Source: Sphingobium yanoikuyae
GTDB lineage: Bacteria; Pseudomonadota; Alphaproteobacteria; Sphingomonadales; Sphingomonadaceae
Assembly (NCBI RefSeq): GCF_034424525.1
Contig: NZ_CP139979.1
Coordinates: forward strand, 1,751,001 to 1,815,000
Direction: 5' to 3'
Length of the DNA: 64,000 nucleotides
Below the pieces are notes generated by a model, which ran no database searches, had not been told where the DNA came from, and saw only the letters and a list, made by a program, of their open reading frames with translations. A program made the translations under genes and the position numbers. Below, piece by piece: positions 15,944 through 23,872 of the stretch; position 1 is the stretch's first letter; the number at the start of each line of letters is the position of its first letter.

Positions 15944-16615
15944 ATGCAATCCCTTGCCTGTCCCACATGCGGCGCGGAGGTCGTCTTCCGCTCGCCGGCG
16001 CTGCCCGTCCGGGTGTGCGACTATTGTCGCACGCTGGTCGTGCGCTACAGCCAGAGTGCGGGCGCGATGGGGGAGGCGGCGGTCCTGCCCTTCGACATCA
16101 GCCCGATCCAGATCGGCACCGAAGGCCAGTGGTTCGACCAGTCCTTTTCCATCATCGGCCGGGTCCGCTGGGCCTGGGACGATGGCGCCTGGAACGAATG
16201 GCTGATGCTGCTGGCCGACGGCAGCCATGGCTGGCTGGGCGAGGCGATGGGTCAGTTCATGGCGCTGCGCGAGGTGGAACTGGCCGGATCGCTGGCGCAG
16301 ATGATCCGCCGCCTGATGAACGACACGCCGGTCATGCCGGGCGAGAGCGGCAATATTGCCGGGCACAGCTATGAGGTCGCCGATATCCGTACCGTGCGCT
16401 GCATCGGCTGCGAGGGCGAACTGCCCTTCACCGCGCCGGCCGGCTGGGAAGCGTTGAGCGCCGATTTCCGCAACCGCGACGGGCGCTGCGCATCCTTCCA
16501 GAAGGATCGGCAAGGCCCGTCCCTCTATGTCGGCCATCATGTGACGCTGGCCTCGCTGCAACCGCGCAAGCTGCGCGCGCTGCCGGGCTGGAGCCTGCCT
16601 GCCGATGTCGCCTGA
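15944..16615 (+). CDS. DUF4178 protein with N-terminal zinc ribbon (copy 1)
   Basis: The 223-aa protein begins with a CPTCG...CDYC zinc ribbon (residues 6-28), then a DUF4178 domain (FSIIGRVRWAWDDGAWNEWLMLLADGSHGWL). It has a second Cys pair (CIGCEG). It starts 7 bp after the SPFH gene and overlaps the next gene by 11 nt. DUF4178 proteins recur beside DUF350 and spermidine-synthase-like genes in many bacteria, but their activity is not established. The domain resembles a small beta-rich module (W-rich repeats around GW/WDEW). It is soluble and probably works with its paralogue downstream. Confidence 0.75.
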   Translation: MQSLACPTCGAEVVFRSPALPVRVCDYCRTLVVRYSQSAGAMGEAAVLPFDISPIQIGTEGQWFDQSFSIIGRVRWAWDDGAWNEWLMLLADGSHGWLGEAMGQFMALREVELAGSLAQMIRRLMNDTPVMPGESGNIAGHSYEVADIRTVRCIGCEGELPFTAPAGWEALSADFRNRDGRCASFQKDRQGPSLYVGHHVTLASLQPRKLRALPGWSLPADVA

Positions 16616-17948
16616 CGACAGCAGCGTCCGCACCCTGTCCTGCCCGGCCTGCGGCGGGACGATCGCCATGCGCGCGGCCGGCTATACGGTGACGCTCGCC
16701 TGCGAATATTGCGGCACGCTGATCGATGCGGCCAATCCCGATGCGCGGATCATCACCCGCTATCATGAGGTGCAGGCATCGCTCGCCATTCCGCTCGGCA
16801 CGCGCGGCACGCTGCGCGGCGTGGAGTGGGAAGCGATCGGTTGGCTGCAACGGACCGATGGCTGGGCGGCCTGGGACGAATATCTGCTGTTCAACCCCTA
16901 TGCCGGCTATCGCTGGCTGATCGCGCAGACCGGTCATTGGAGCCTTGGCACCATGCTGACCGCCACGCCGCAGCGCGACGGTGGCGACCTTATCGTCGGC
17001 CGCCGCCGCTTCAGCCCCTTCTACAGCGGCAGCACCGCGCGGGTGACGCGGGTGGCGGGCGAATTCTACTGGCGGGTCAAGGTAGGGGAGTCGGTGCGCG
17101 CCACCGATTATGTCCGCCCCGGCTTCATGCTGAGCCTGGAACAGGACGACCGGGAGAAGAACTGGACGATCAGCGAATTGCTGACCGGACAGGAAATCGG
17201 TGCCGCCTTCGACGTCGCGCCGCCGCCGGCCTGGCTGCCGGGGATGACGCCGCTCGCGCATCAGCCATCGCCCTATGCCCGACGGATCAAGGGCTGGTGG
17301 CCGATCGCCGCCCTGTCCTTCGTGGCGCTGCTGGTGCTGGCGTCCCTGTTCGGCTGGACCGCGCAGCCCCAGGGTTTCAGCCTGTCGGCGATCCCCGATG
17401 GCCCGGCCGTGTCGCAGACATTCGGCCCGATCCAGTTGCCGCTCGGGCGGCAGGCGATGACGGTGGAGGTGGAAACGCCCGGCGTCGATCAGGGCTGGGT
17501 CGATGTCGATGTCGCCTTCGTCGATCGCAAGACCCAGGACAGCTATGATGCCTATGCCCTCAACGAACATTATTCGGGCCGGGATTCCGACGGCTATTGG
17601 TCGGAAGGCGCGCGGGCCCAGACGCTGAAGGTCGCCAGCCTGCCGGCCGGTACCTATGATCTGGTCGTCGATGTCCAGGCGCATCATTGGGGCGGCACCG
17701 GCAATTTTGCCTTCGATCCATCGAGTGGAACCTACAAGGCCGAAGGACTGCCGCCGGTCGAGATCGTCCTCACCGTGGCGCGCGGCGCGCGCTTCGCCTC
17801 CAATTTCTGGCTGGCGGTGCTGATGATCCTGGTTCCGCCATTGTTGATGCTGGTGCTGCACATCCTGTTCGAAAATGCGCGGCTGGCGCAGAAGGATGGC
17901 TCGCCGGCCGATGCCGACGACTGGCTGCAGGGGATGCAATTGCCATGA
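16605..17948 (+). CDS. DUF4178 protein with zinc ribbon, transmembrane helices and extracytoplasmic domain (copy 2)
   Basis: The 447-aa paralogue of the preceding gene has a zinc ribbon CPACGG...CEYCG (residues 13-35). Its DUF4178 domain (EWEAIGWLQRTDGWAAWDEYLLFNP) lies at about 60-200. It then differs: a transmembrane helix near 230-250 (WWPIAALSFVALLVLASLFGW region), an approximately 150-residue beta-rich domain probably outside the membrane, and a second hydrophobic helix near the C-terminus (FWLAVLMILVPPLLMLVLHILF region). The fusion suggests that copy 2 anchors the complex in the membrane while copy 1 remains soluble. Start overlaps the previous gene by 11 nt; the stop overlaps the next start (ATGA). 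Confidence 0.75.
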   Translation: MSPDDSSVRTLSCPACGGTIAMRAAGYTVTLACEYCGTLIDAANPDARIITRYHEVQASLAIPLGTRGTLRGVEWEAIGWLQRTDGWAAWDEYLLFNPYAGYRWLIAQTGHWSLGTMLTATPQRDGGDLIVGRRRFSPFYSGSTARVTRVAGEFYWRVKVGESVRATDYVRPGFMLSLEQDDREKNWTISELLTGQEIGAAFDVAPPPAWLPGMTPLAHQPSPYARRIKGWWPIAALSFVALLVLASLFGWTAQPQGFSLSAIPDGPAVSQTFGPIQLPLGRQAMTVEVETPGVDQGWVDVDVAFVDRKTQDSYDAYALNEHYSGRDSDGYWSEGARAQTLKVASLPAGTYDLVVDVQAHHWGGTGNFAFDPSSGTYKAEGLPPVEIVLTVARGARFASNFWLAVLMILVPPLLMLVLHILFENARLAQKDGSPADADDWLQGMQLP

Positions 17949-18091
17949 GCCGCAGCAGCTTTCTTTACGCCCTCTGGTGCCTTGGCGTGCTTGGCCTCTA
18001 TCTCGCCGCCGCATCGCAGGGCTATTCCCCCTTCGCCGATGGCGGCCGCACGGCCGGCGCCTATCGCGCTTATGGTCCCACGCATAAATAG
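17945..18091 (+). CDS. 48-aa single-span membrane protein of the DUF4178/SpeE operon
   Basis: MSRSSFLYALWCLGVLGLYL starts at an ATGA overlap with the preceding stop. One hydrophobic helix covers residues 6-24, followed by a Gly/Tyr/Ala tail (AYRAYGPTHK). It ends 9 bp before the DUF350 gene. Position and translational coupling support a real small protein; no family is known to me. Confidence 0.6.
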   Translation: MSRSSFLYALWCLGVLGLYLAAASQGYSPFADGGRTAGAYRAYGPTHK

Positions 18092-18100
18092 GAGACGTCG

Positions 18101-18313
18101 ATGCTCATCTCGCTGCCGACATTGCTCAATTCGCTCGTCTATGCCGGGGTCGGCATCCTCGTCTTCGTCGTCGGCTTCGTCATTCTCGACCTGCTGACGC
18201 CGGGCAAGCTGTGGGAGGAGATACGCGACAAGCAGAATCTCGCCGTCGCCCAGTTTGCGGGCGCCATCGCCATTGCGCTCGGGATCATCGTTGCCGCCGC
18301 CATTCATGGCTGA
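18101..18313 (+). CDS. DUF350 (YjfL/UPF0719-type) small membrane protein
   Basis: The 70 residues form two hydrophobic helices. The first is LVYAGVGILVFVVGFVILDLL with an acidic residue in the membrane; the second, FAGAIAIALGIIVAAAI, ends at the C-terminus. Between them lies LTPGKLWEEIRDKQNLAVAQ, the DUF350 hallmark. E. coli YjfL is two tandem copies; this is a single unit. GGAGACG precedes the ATG. The next gene starts inside its last codons (8-nt overlap). DUF350 is often genetically linked to spermidine-synthase-like and AdoMet decarboxylase genes, as here. Biochemical role is unknown. Confidence 0.8.
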   Translation: MLISLPTLLNSLVYAGVGILVFVVGFVILDLLTPGKLWEEIRDKQNLAVAQFAGAIAIALGIIVAAAIHG

Positions 18314-19844
18314 CACGCCTTCTGCCCCGACGGAGCGCAGGCGCACCGCGCTGGTCGGGCTGTTGCTGGCCAGCGTGTTCGCGGTCGCGACCTGCGGCCT
18401 CATCTACGAACTGCTCGCCGGGACGATCGCCAGCTATCTGCTGGGCGACAGCGTCACGCAATTTTCGACCGTCATCGGCACCTATCTCTTCGCCATGGGC
18501 GTGGGCAGCTGGTGCTCGCGCTATGTGAAGCGTGACGAACTGAGGCTGTTCATCCGGGTGGAAATACTGGTCGCTTTGCTGGGTGGCTGGTCGGCTGCGG
18601 GCCTGTTCCTGCTCTTCCCGCTGGTCGAACAGTTCCGGCCGATCCTCTACGGCCTCGTCTTCGTCATCGGCTTCCTCGTCGGCCTCGAAATCCCGCTGCT
18701 GATGCGTATCCTGCGCGACCGTTTCGACTTCAGCGAGACGGTGTCGAACGTCCTGACCTTCGACTATGTCGGGGCGCTGGCGGCATCGCTGCTCTTCCCG
18801 CTGCTACTGGTTCCGCATCTGGGGCTGATCCGCACCGGCCTGATGTTCGGCCTGCTCAATGTCGGCGTCGCGCTGCTCCTGCTGCTGCTGGTCCCCGCGC
18901 GGGCCAGCCTGATGCGCGAGCGCATCCTGGCGTTGCTGGTGATGGCCAGTCTGATCGCCGGTTTCCTGCTCGCCGATCGCATCCAGCGCTGGTCTGAAAT
19001 CGCGGCCTATGGCGAACGCGTCATCTATGCGTCCTCCAGTCCCTATCAGCGGCTGGTGCTGACCCGGCATGACGACGACATCCGCCTCTATCTCAACGGT
19101 AATCTGCAATTCTCCTCGCGCGACGAATATCGCTATCATGAGGCGCTGGTGCATCCGGCGATGGGGCGGGTGGCACGGCCCGAACATGTGCTGATCCTGG
19201 GCGGCGGCGATGGCCTCGCCGCGCGCGAGGTGTTCCGCCATCCCCAGGTGCGCAGCGTCACGCTGGTCGATCTCGACCCGGCCATGACCCGCCTGTTCAG
19301 CCAGACCGGCCTGCTGCGCTCACTCAACGGCGGCGCACTCACCGACAAGCGCATGCATGTTGTCAATGCCGACGCCTTCCGCTGGGTGCGCGAGACCAAG
19401 GCGCGATTCGACATCATCATCGTCGACTTTCCCGATCCGGTCGATTTCTCGGTCGGCAAGCTTTACACCGAGACTTTCTACCGCATGCTGCGCCCGCATC
19501 TCGCGCCGGGCGGCATGGCGGTGATCCAGAGCACCTCGCCGCTGGTCGCGCCCGCCGCGTTCTGGACCGTGGCGCAGACGCTGGAAGCAGCCGGTTTCCA
19601 CACACGCCCCTATCATGTCTATGTGCCCAGTTTCGGCGAATGGGGCTTCATCCTGGCCGGACTGGCCGACCCGGGCGCGGCGACGCGGCTGCTGCCTGGC
19701 AATCGCTTCCTGTCGGACGCCACCGCGCGCCAGGCACAGTTCTTCCCGCCCGATATGGCGCGCCGTCCGGTGCCGGTGAACCGGCTCGACAATCAGGCGC
19801 TGGTGCGCAGCTTCGCCGAGGAATGGGCGCGCTATGAAGGCTGA
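18306..19844 (+). CDS. Membrane-bound polyamine aminopropyltransferase (spermidine-synthase-like)
   Basis: The family transfers an aminopropyl group from decarboxylated S-adenosylmethionine to an amine acceptor. The 512-aa product starts MADTPSAPTERRRTALVGLL, with 6-7 membrane helices in about the first 210 residues. The SpeE fold follows: a short beta domain (SSPYQRLVLTRHDDDIRLYLNG), then the nucleotide-binding VLILGGGDGLAAREVFRH and VDLDPAM. The catalytic DFPDPVDFSVGKLYTETFYR loop comes after that. Overlaps with both neighbours (8 and 11 nt) show tight coupling. With SpeD three genes on, the operon can make its own aminopropyl donor. The acceptor may be a membrane or periplasmic component rather than free putrescine; that is inference. 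Confidence 0.85.
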   Translation: MADTPSAPTERRRTALVGLLLASVFAVATCGLIYELLAGTIASYLLGDSVTQFSTVIGTYLFAMGVGSWCSRYVKRDELRLFIRVEILVALLGGWSAAGLFLLFPLVEQFRPILYGLVFVIGFLVGLEIPLLMRILRDRFDFSETVSNVLTFDYVGALAASLLFPLLLVPHLGLIRTGLMFGLLNVGVALLLLLLVPARASLMRERILALLVMASLIAGFLLADRIQRWSEIAAYGERVIYASSSPYQRLVLTRHDDDIRLYLNGNLQFSSRDEYRYHEALVHPAMGRVARPEHVLILGGGDGLAAREVFRHPQVRSVTLVDLDPAMTRLFSQTGLLRSLNGGALTDKRMHVVNADAFRWVRETKARFDIIIVDFPDPVDFSVGKLYTETFYRMLRPHLAPGGMAVIQSTSPLVAPAAFWTVAQTLEAAGFHTRPYHVYVPSFGEWGFILAGLADPGAATRLLPGNRFLSDATARQAQFFPPDMARRPVPVNRLDNQALVRSFAEEWARYEG

Positions 19845-21447
19845 TCCTATAGTCCAGAACAGGCGCGCCGTGCTCAAGGGCGGCATGGCGGCGGCCACTG
19901 CTTTGGCTCTGCCCGGCTGTGAAACCTCGACTTCGGGCAGCAGCGGCGGCGCCGATATGACGCTTGGCCACCGGCTGCGCGACGGGGCCTTTCCCGAACC
20001 GGAGCGGGAGGCGCATGTGCCCATCCTGATCGCGGGCGGCGGCGTTGCCGGCCTGACCGCCGGCTGGCGGCTGCGCGAGGCGGGCTATGATGATTTCCGC
20101 TTGATCGAACTGGAGCAGCAGCCCGGCGGCAATGCGCGCGGCGGCCGCAACGCCGTGTCGGCCTATCCGCTGGGCGCCCATTATCTTCCCATTCCGAATG
20201 AAGAGGCGCGAGGTCTACGCCATATGCTGCGGCAGCTTGGCATGATCGTCGGCGATCGGGACGGCAGACCGGTCTATGATCCGCTGCAGCTTTGTGCCGA
20301 CTTGCAGGAACGCCTGCTGTGGCAGGGCAAATGGCAGGAGGGGCTGGTGCCGAAAACCGGCCTGTCGGCGAAGGACAGAGCCGATCTTGCCGCCTTCGAC
20401 CGGGCCATGGCCGATTTCTCCCGCCGCCGGGATGCGCAGGGGCGGCCCGCCTTTGCCATTCCCATCGCCTATAGCGCGCAGGATGCCGACCTGATCGCGC
20501 TCGACCGGATCAGCTTCGCGCAGTGGCTCGATCGGCAGGGCTGGACCTCGCCGGTGTTGCGCGCCCATGTCCGCTACGCCTGCCGCGATGACTATGGCAC
20601 CGAACCGGCGGAGGTGTCCGCCTGGGCCGGCATCCATTATTTCGCCGGCCGGCGCGGCTTCACCGCCGATGGCACGGGCGACAATGAACTGACCTGGCCC
20701 GAAGGCAATGGCCGCCTCACCCGACTGATCGCCGATCGGCTGGGCGACCGCGTCCTGACCGGCCAGATCGCCTTTCGCGCCCGCCCTGACGATGCCGGCG
20801 GCGCAACGGTGGATGTCTTCGATGCCGCGCGCGGGACCAGCATCCGCTACCGCGCCGATGCCGTCATCCTCGCCATGCCGCACTTCATCGCCAGCCGCCT
20901 GCTGGGCGAGAAGGCCGACGCCGCCCACAGCTATGCGCCCTGGCTGATCGCCAATGTCACCGTCGATCGCGCGCCGGCGGGGAAGGGGAGCGTGCTTGCC
21001 TGGGACAATGTCTCGGCCAGCAGCGCCTCGCTCGGCTATGTCGTTGCCACGCATCAGAACGCCTCGCGCGAAGGGCCGACGGTGCTGACCTGGTATATGG
21101 CGCTGTCCGACATGCCGCCCGCCAACGCCCGCCGCCTGCTGGTCGAGCGGTCCGATGCCGACTGGCGGCGGCTGGTGCGTGATGACCTGCTGGCCATGAA
21201 CCCCGACCTCGACGGCGGGATCGGCTCGATCGACCTGTGGAAATGGGGCCATGCCATGATCCGGCCGACGCCCGGCTTCCTCTGGCAGGTCGCGCCGTCG
21301 CAGCGCGCCGCGATCCGAGCGCCCTTCTTCCGCGCCCATTCGGACCTCAGCGGTCTGTCGCTGTTCGAGGAAGCCCATTATCAGGGCATGGCCGCGGCCG
21401 AGGCGGCGTTGTCCGCGATCGGCCATGCTCATGAGACTTTGCTGTGA
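19834..21447 (+). CDS. FAD-dependent oxidoreductase, Tat/lipoprotein-type export signal
   Basis: The 537-aa product begins MKADPIVQNRRAVLKGGMAA. It has a twin-arginine-like NRRAVLKGG and a lipobox-like LPGC at about residue 29, so it is probably an exported membrane-tethered flavoprotein. The FAD-binding Rossmann motif is ILIAGGGVAGLTAGWRLREAG (around 65-85), followed by ELEQQPGGNARGG, as in amine-oxidase/phytoene-desaturase-like enzymes. In this operon it could oxidise a polyamine or an aminopropylated product; the substrate is unknown. It overlaps the SpeE-like gene by 11 nt and its stop overlaps the speD GTG start. Confidence 0.78.
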   Translation: MKADPIVQNRRAVLKGGMAAATALALPGCETSTSGSSGGADMTLGHRLRDGAFPEPEREAHVPILIAGGGVAGLTAGWRLREAGYDDFRLIELEQQPGGNARGGRNAVSAYPLGAHYLPIPNEEARGLRHMLRQLGMIVGDRDGRPVYDPLQLCADLQERLLWQGKWQEGLVPKTGLSAKDRADLAAFDRAMADFSRRRDAQGRPAFAIPIAYSAQDADLIALDRISFAQWLDRQGWTSPVLRAHVRYACRDDYGTEPAEVSAWAGIHYFAGRRGFTADGTGDNELTWPEGNGRLTRLIADRLGDRVLTGQIAFRARPDDAGGATVDVFDAARGTSIRYRADAVILAMPHFIASRLLGEKADAAHSYAPWLIANVTVDRAPAGKGSVLAWDNVSASSASLGYVVATHQNASREGPTVLTWYMALSDMPPANARRLLVERSDADWRRLVRDDLLAMNPDLDGGIGSIDLWKWGHAMIRPTPGFLWQVAPSQRAAIRAPFFRAHSDLSGLSLFEEAHYQGMAAAEAALSAIGHAHETLL

Positions 21448-21800
21448 AACCGCCCATGACCTATGATGGCCGGCATCTGCTGGCGGACCTTTATGGCTGT
21501 CCCGTGCTCGACGATGTGGCGCTGGTCGAAACCGCCCTGCGCGCGGCTGCGGATAGCGCGGGTGCGACGGTCATCGGCCTGCATCTCCATCATTTCGGCG
21601 ACGGTCAGGGCGTCACCGGCGTCGCGCTGCTGGCCGAATCCCATATGTCGATCCATAGCTGGCCCGAACATGGCTATGCCGCGGTCGACATCTTCCTGTG
21701 CGGCGCGCGCCATGATCCGGCGGCGGCACTGGACGCGCTCTGCCGTCATCTGGCACCGACCCGGATCAGCCAGCAACTGGTCCGCCGCGGGGATATATAG
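21444..21800 (+). CDS. speD: S-adenosylmethionine decarboxylase proenzyme
   Basis: This pyruvoyl enzyme makes decarboxylated AdoMet, the aminopropyl donor. The 118-aa proenzyme has the self-processing site AESHMSIHSWPE: cleavage before Ser66 generates the pyruvoyl group, with His71 and Cys86 (FLCG) as the other catalytic residues. Length fits the bacterial/archaeal class 1B enzyme. Start is GTG overlapping the upstream TGA (GTGA); an ATG 12 nt later is an alternative. It is the last gene of the SPFH-DUF4178-DUF350-SpeE-like operon and directly supplies the membrane-bound aminopropyltransferase. Confidence 0.9.
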   Translation: MKPPMTYDGRHLLADLYGCPVLDDVALVETALRAAADSAGATVIGLHLHHFGDGQGVTGVALLAESHMSIHSWPEHGYAAVDIFLCGARHDPAAALDALCRHLAPTRISQQLVRRGDI

Positions 21801-21812
21801 GCGCCGCCCGGC

Positions 21813-22736
21813 TCAGGCCACCAATACAGGTCGCGTCAGCCGTTCCGCCAGGAAGTCCACGAACACGCGCAGCCGTGCCGGCACATTGGTGCCGCCCAGG
21901 AACACGGCATGGATCGTCTCGATATCGCCCGGATTATAGTCTTCCAGTAATGGCACCAGATCGCCCGACGCCAGTTCGGGCTGGACGCTGAACCGGCCGA
22001 CCCGCGTGATGCCGACGCCATCGGCCGCCAACTGCCCCAGCGTTTCGCCATTATTCGCCTCGATCGTGCCGCGCACGCTCAGTGCATAGTCGCGCCCGTC
22101 CTTGCGGAAGGGCCAGACCGGTTCGGCCCGCCGGAAATTGAAGTTCAGGCAGTTATGATCGTGCAGATCCTCCGGTACGACCGGCGTGCCATGCCGGGCG
22201 AGATAGGCGGGGGAGGCGACGATGACGCGGCCATTCTCGCCCAGCTTGCGGGCGGTCAGCGGGCTGTCGGCCAGCGGCCCGAAGCGGATCGCGACATCGG
22301 CTTGCCCGCCGGCAATGTCGACCAGCCGGTCGCTCAGGCTGATGTCGACCAATATATGCGGATAGAGCTGGGCAAATTCGCCGAGCAGCGGCACGATGCA
22401 CAGCCGGCCATGGGAATGGGCGGCGCTGACCCGCAGCCGCCCGCGCGGCGCGCCGCGATCGGCGATCGTCTGTTCCGCCTCGTCCAGATCGGCCAGGATG
22501 CGGCGCGCGCTGGCCAGATAGGCCTGCCCCTCCGCCGTCAGCGTCAGCGCGCGGGTGGAGCGCAGCAATAGCCGCACCCCCAGCCGATCCTCGATCCGGT
22601 CGACCGCGCGGCTGACGGCGGAGGGGGTGAGGCCCAGCAATCGCCCGGCGGCTGAAAAACTGCCCTCGGCCACCACGGTGGCAAAGGTTTCCAGCGCCCG
22701 CGCCCGATCGGCATGAAAGGGTATCTTTTCATCCAC
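21813..22736 (-). CDS. LysR-family transcriptional regulator
   Basis: The 307-aa protein has an N-terminal winged HTH (ALETFATVVAEGSFSAAGRL, then TPSAVSRAVDRIEDRLGVRLL). A periplasmic-binding-protein-like effector domain from about residue 95 follows. It is transcribed divergently from an aldo-keto reductase and MFS transporter, leaving an 88-bp intergenic region where it probably binds. The adjacent genes are its likely targets; the inducer is unknown. Confidence 0.9.
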   Translation of the reverse strand: MDEKIPFHADRARALETFATVVAEGSFSAAGRLLGLTPSAVSRAVDRIEDRLGVRLLLRSTRALTLTAEGQAYLASARRILADLDEAEQTIADRGAPRGRLRVSAAHSHGRLCIVPLLGEFAQLYPHILVDISLSDRLVDIAGGQADVAIRFGPLADSPLTARKLGENGRVIVASPAYLARHGTPVVPEDLHDHNCLNFNFRRAEPVWPFRKDGRDYALSVRGTIEANNGETLGQLAADGVGITRVGRFSVQPELASGDLVPLLEDYNPGDIETIHAVFLGGTNVPARLRVFVDFLAERLTRPVLVA

Positions 22737-22824
22737 TGCAAAGATCCTTCGCCTTGCGCCCCTCTAAACTCGGGGAGTCCTGCCTTCCATTTATGCGTCC
22801 ATCACGGAATGGAAAGGGATGACG

Positions 22825-23859
22825 ATGGAATATCGGCAATTGGGGGCGTCGGGCCTGCGCGTGCCGGCGCTCAGTTTCGGCACCGGCACCTTCGGCGGCT
22901 CGGGGCCTTTGTTCGGCGCCTGGGGCCATAGCGACGCGCAGGAGGCGCGCCGGCTGCTCGACATCTGCCTCGCCGCCGGCATCACCCTGTTCGACACCGC
23001 CGACGTCTATTCGAACGGTGCGTCTGAAGAAGTGCTGGGCGCGGCGATCAAGGGACGGCGCGATCAGCTTCTGATCTCGACCAAGCTCGGCCTGCCGACC
23101 GGCGATGGTCCCAATGACTGGGGCGTGTCGCGCGACCGGCTGATCGGCGGCGTGGAAGCCGCGCTCCGGCGCCTTGGCACCGATCATATCGACCTGTTGC
23201 AACTCCACGCCCTCGACGCCTCGACCCCGGTCGAGGAATTGCTGGCGACGCTCGACCATCTGGTTCGCGCCGGCAAGCTGCGCCATGTCGGCGTGTCCAA
23301 CTATCCCGGCTGGCAGCTGATGAAGGCGCTGGACGCGGCGGATCGCCATGGCTGGCCGCGCTTCGTCGCCCACCAGGTCTATTATTCGCTGATCGGCCGC
23401 GCCTATGAGGCCGACCTGATGCCGCTCGCCGCCGACCAGGGCGTGGGCGCGCTGGTGTGGAGCCCGCTGGGCTGGGGCCGCCTGACCGGCAAGATCCGGC
23501 GCAGCAGCCCGATCCCGGAAGGCAGCCGCCTGCACCAGACCGCCGCCTTCGCGCCGCCGGTGGAGGAGGAACATCTCTATCGCGTGGTCGACGCGCTGGA
23601 CGAGATCGCGGCGGAAACCGGCAAGACGGTGCCGCAGGTCGCGCTCAACTGGCTGTTGCAGCGGCCGACCGTGTCGTCGGTCATCATCGGTGCCCGCAAT
23701 GAGGAACAGTTGCGCCAGAATCTGGGTGCGGTCGGCTGGTCGCTGACCGCCGATCAGGTCGCCCGGCTCGACCGGGCCAGCTACCAGATGCCGGCCTATC
23801 CCCACGCCCCCTATCATCAACAGGCCGGCTTCGCCCGGCTGAACCCGCCGCTTGTCTGA
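22825..23859 (+). CDS. Aldo/keto reductase
   Basis: This NADPH-dependent TIM-barrel reductase of aldehydes or ketones has 344 aa and starts MEYRQLGASGLRVPALSFG. I prefer this ATG to the one 6 nt upstream because AAAGGG then has normal spacing. The catalytic tetrad is visible: Asp and Tyr in FDTADVYSNG, Lys in STKLGLP, His in LLQLHALD. The C-terminal GARNEEQLRQNLGAVGW segment binds the cofactor. It is similar to YajO/Tas-like general AKRs. It is followed 13 bp later by an MFS exporter, and the pair is divergent from a LysR regulator. Confidence 0.9.
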   Translation: MEYRQLGASGLRVPALSFGTGTFGGSGPLFGAWGHSDAQEARRLLDICLAAGITLFDTADVYSNGASEEVLGAAIKGRRDQLLISTKLGLPTGDGPNDWGVSRDRLIGGVEAALRRLGTDHIDLLQLHALDASTPVEELLATLDHLVRAGKLRHVGVSNYPGWQLMKALDAADRHGWPRFVAHQVYYSLIGRAYEADLMPLAADQGVGALVWSPLGWGRLTGKIRRSSPIPEGSRLHQTAAFAPPVEEEHLYRVVDALDEIAAETGKTVPQVALNWLLQRPTVSSVIIGARNEEQLRQNLGAVGWSLTADQVARLDRASYQMPAYPHAPYHQQAGFARLNPPLV

Positions 23860-23872
23860 CGGGAGGAGCATC

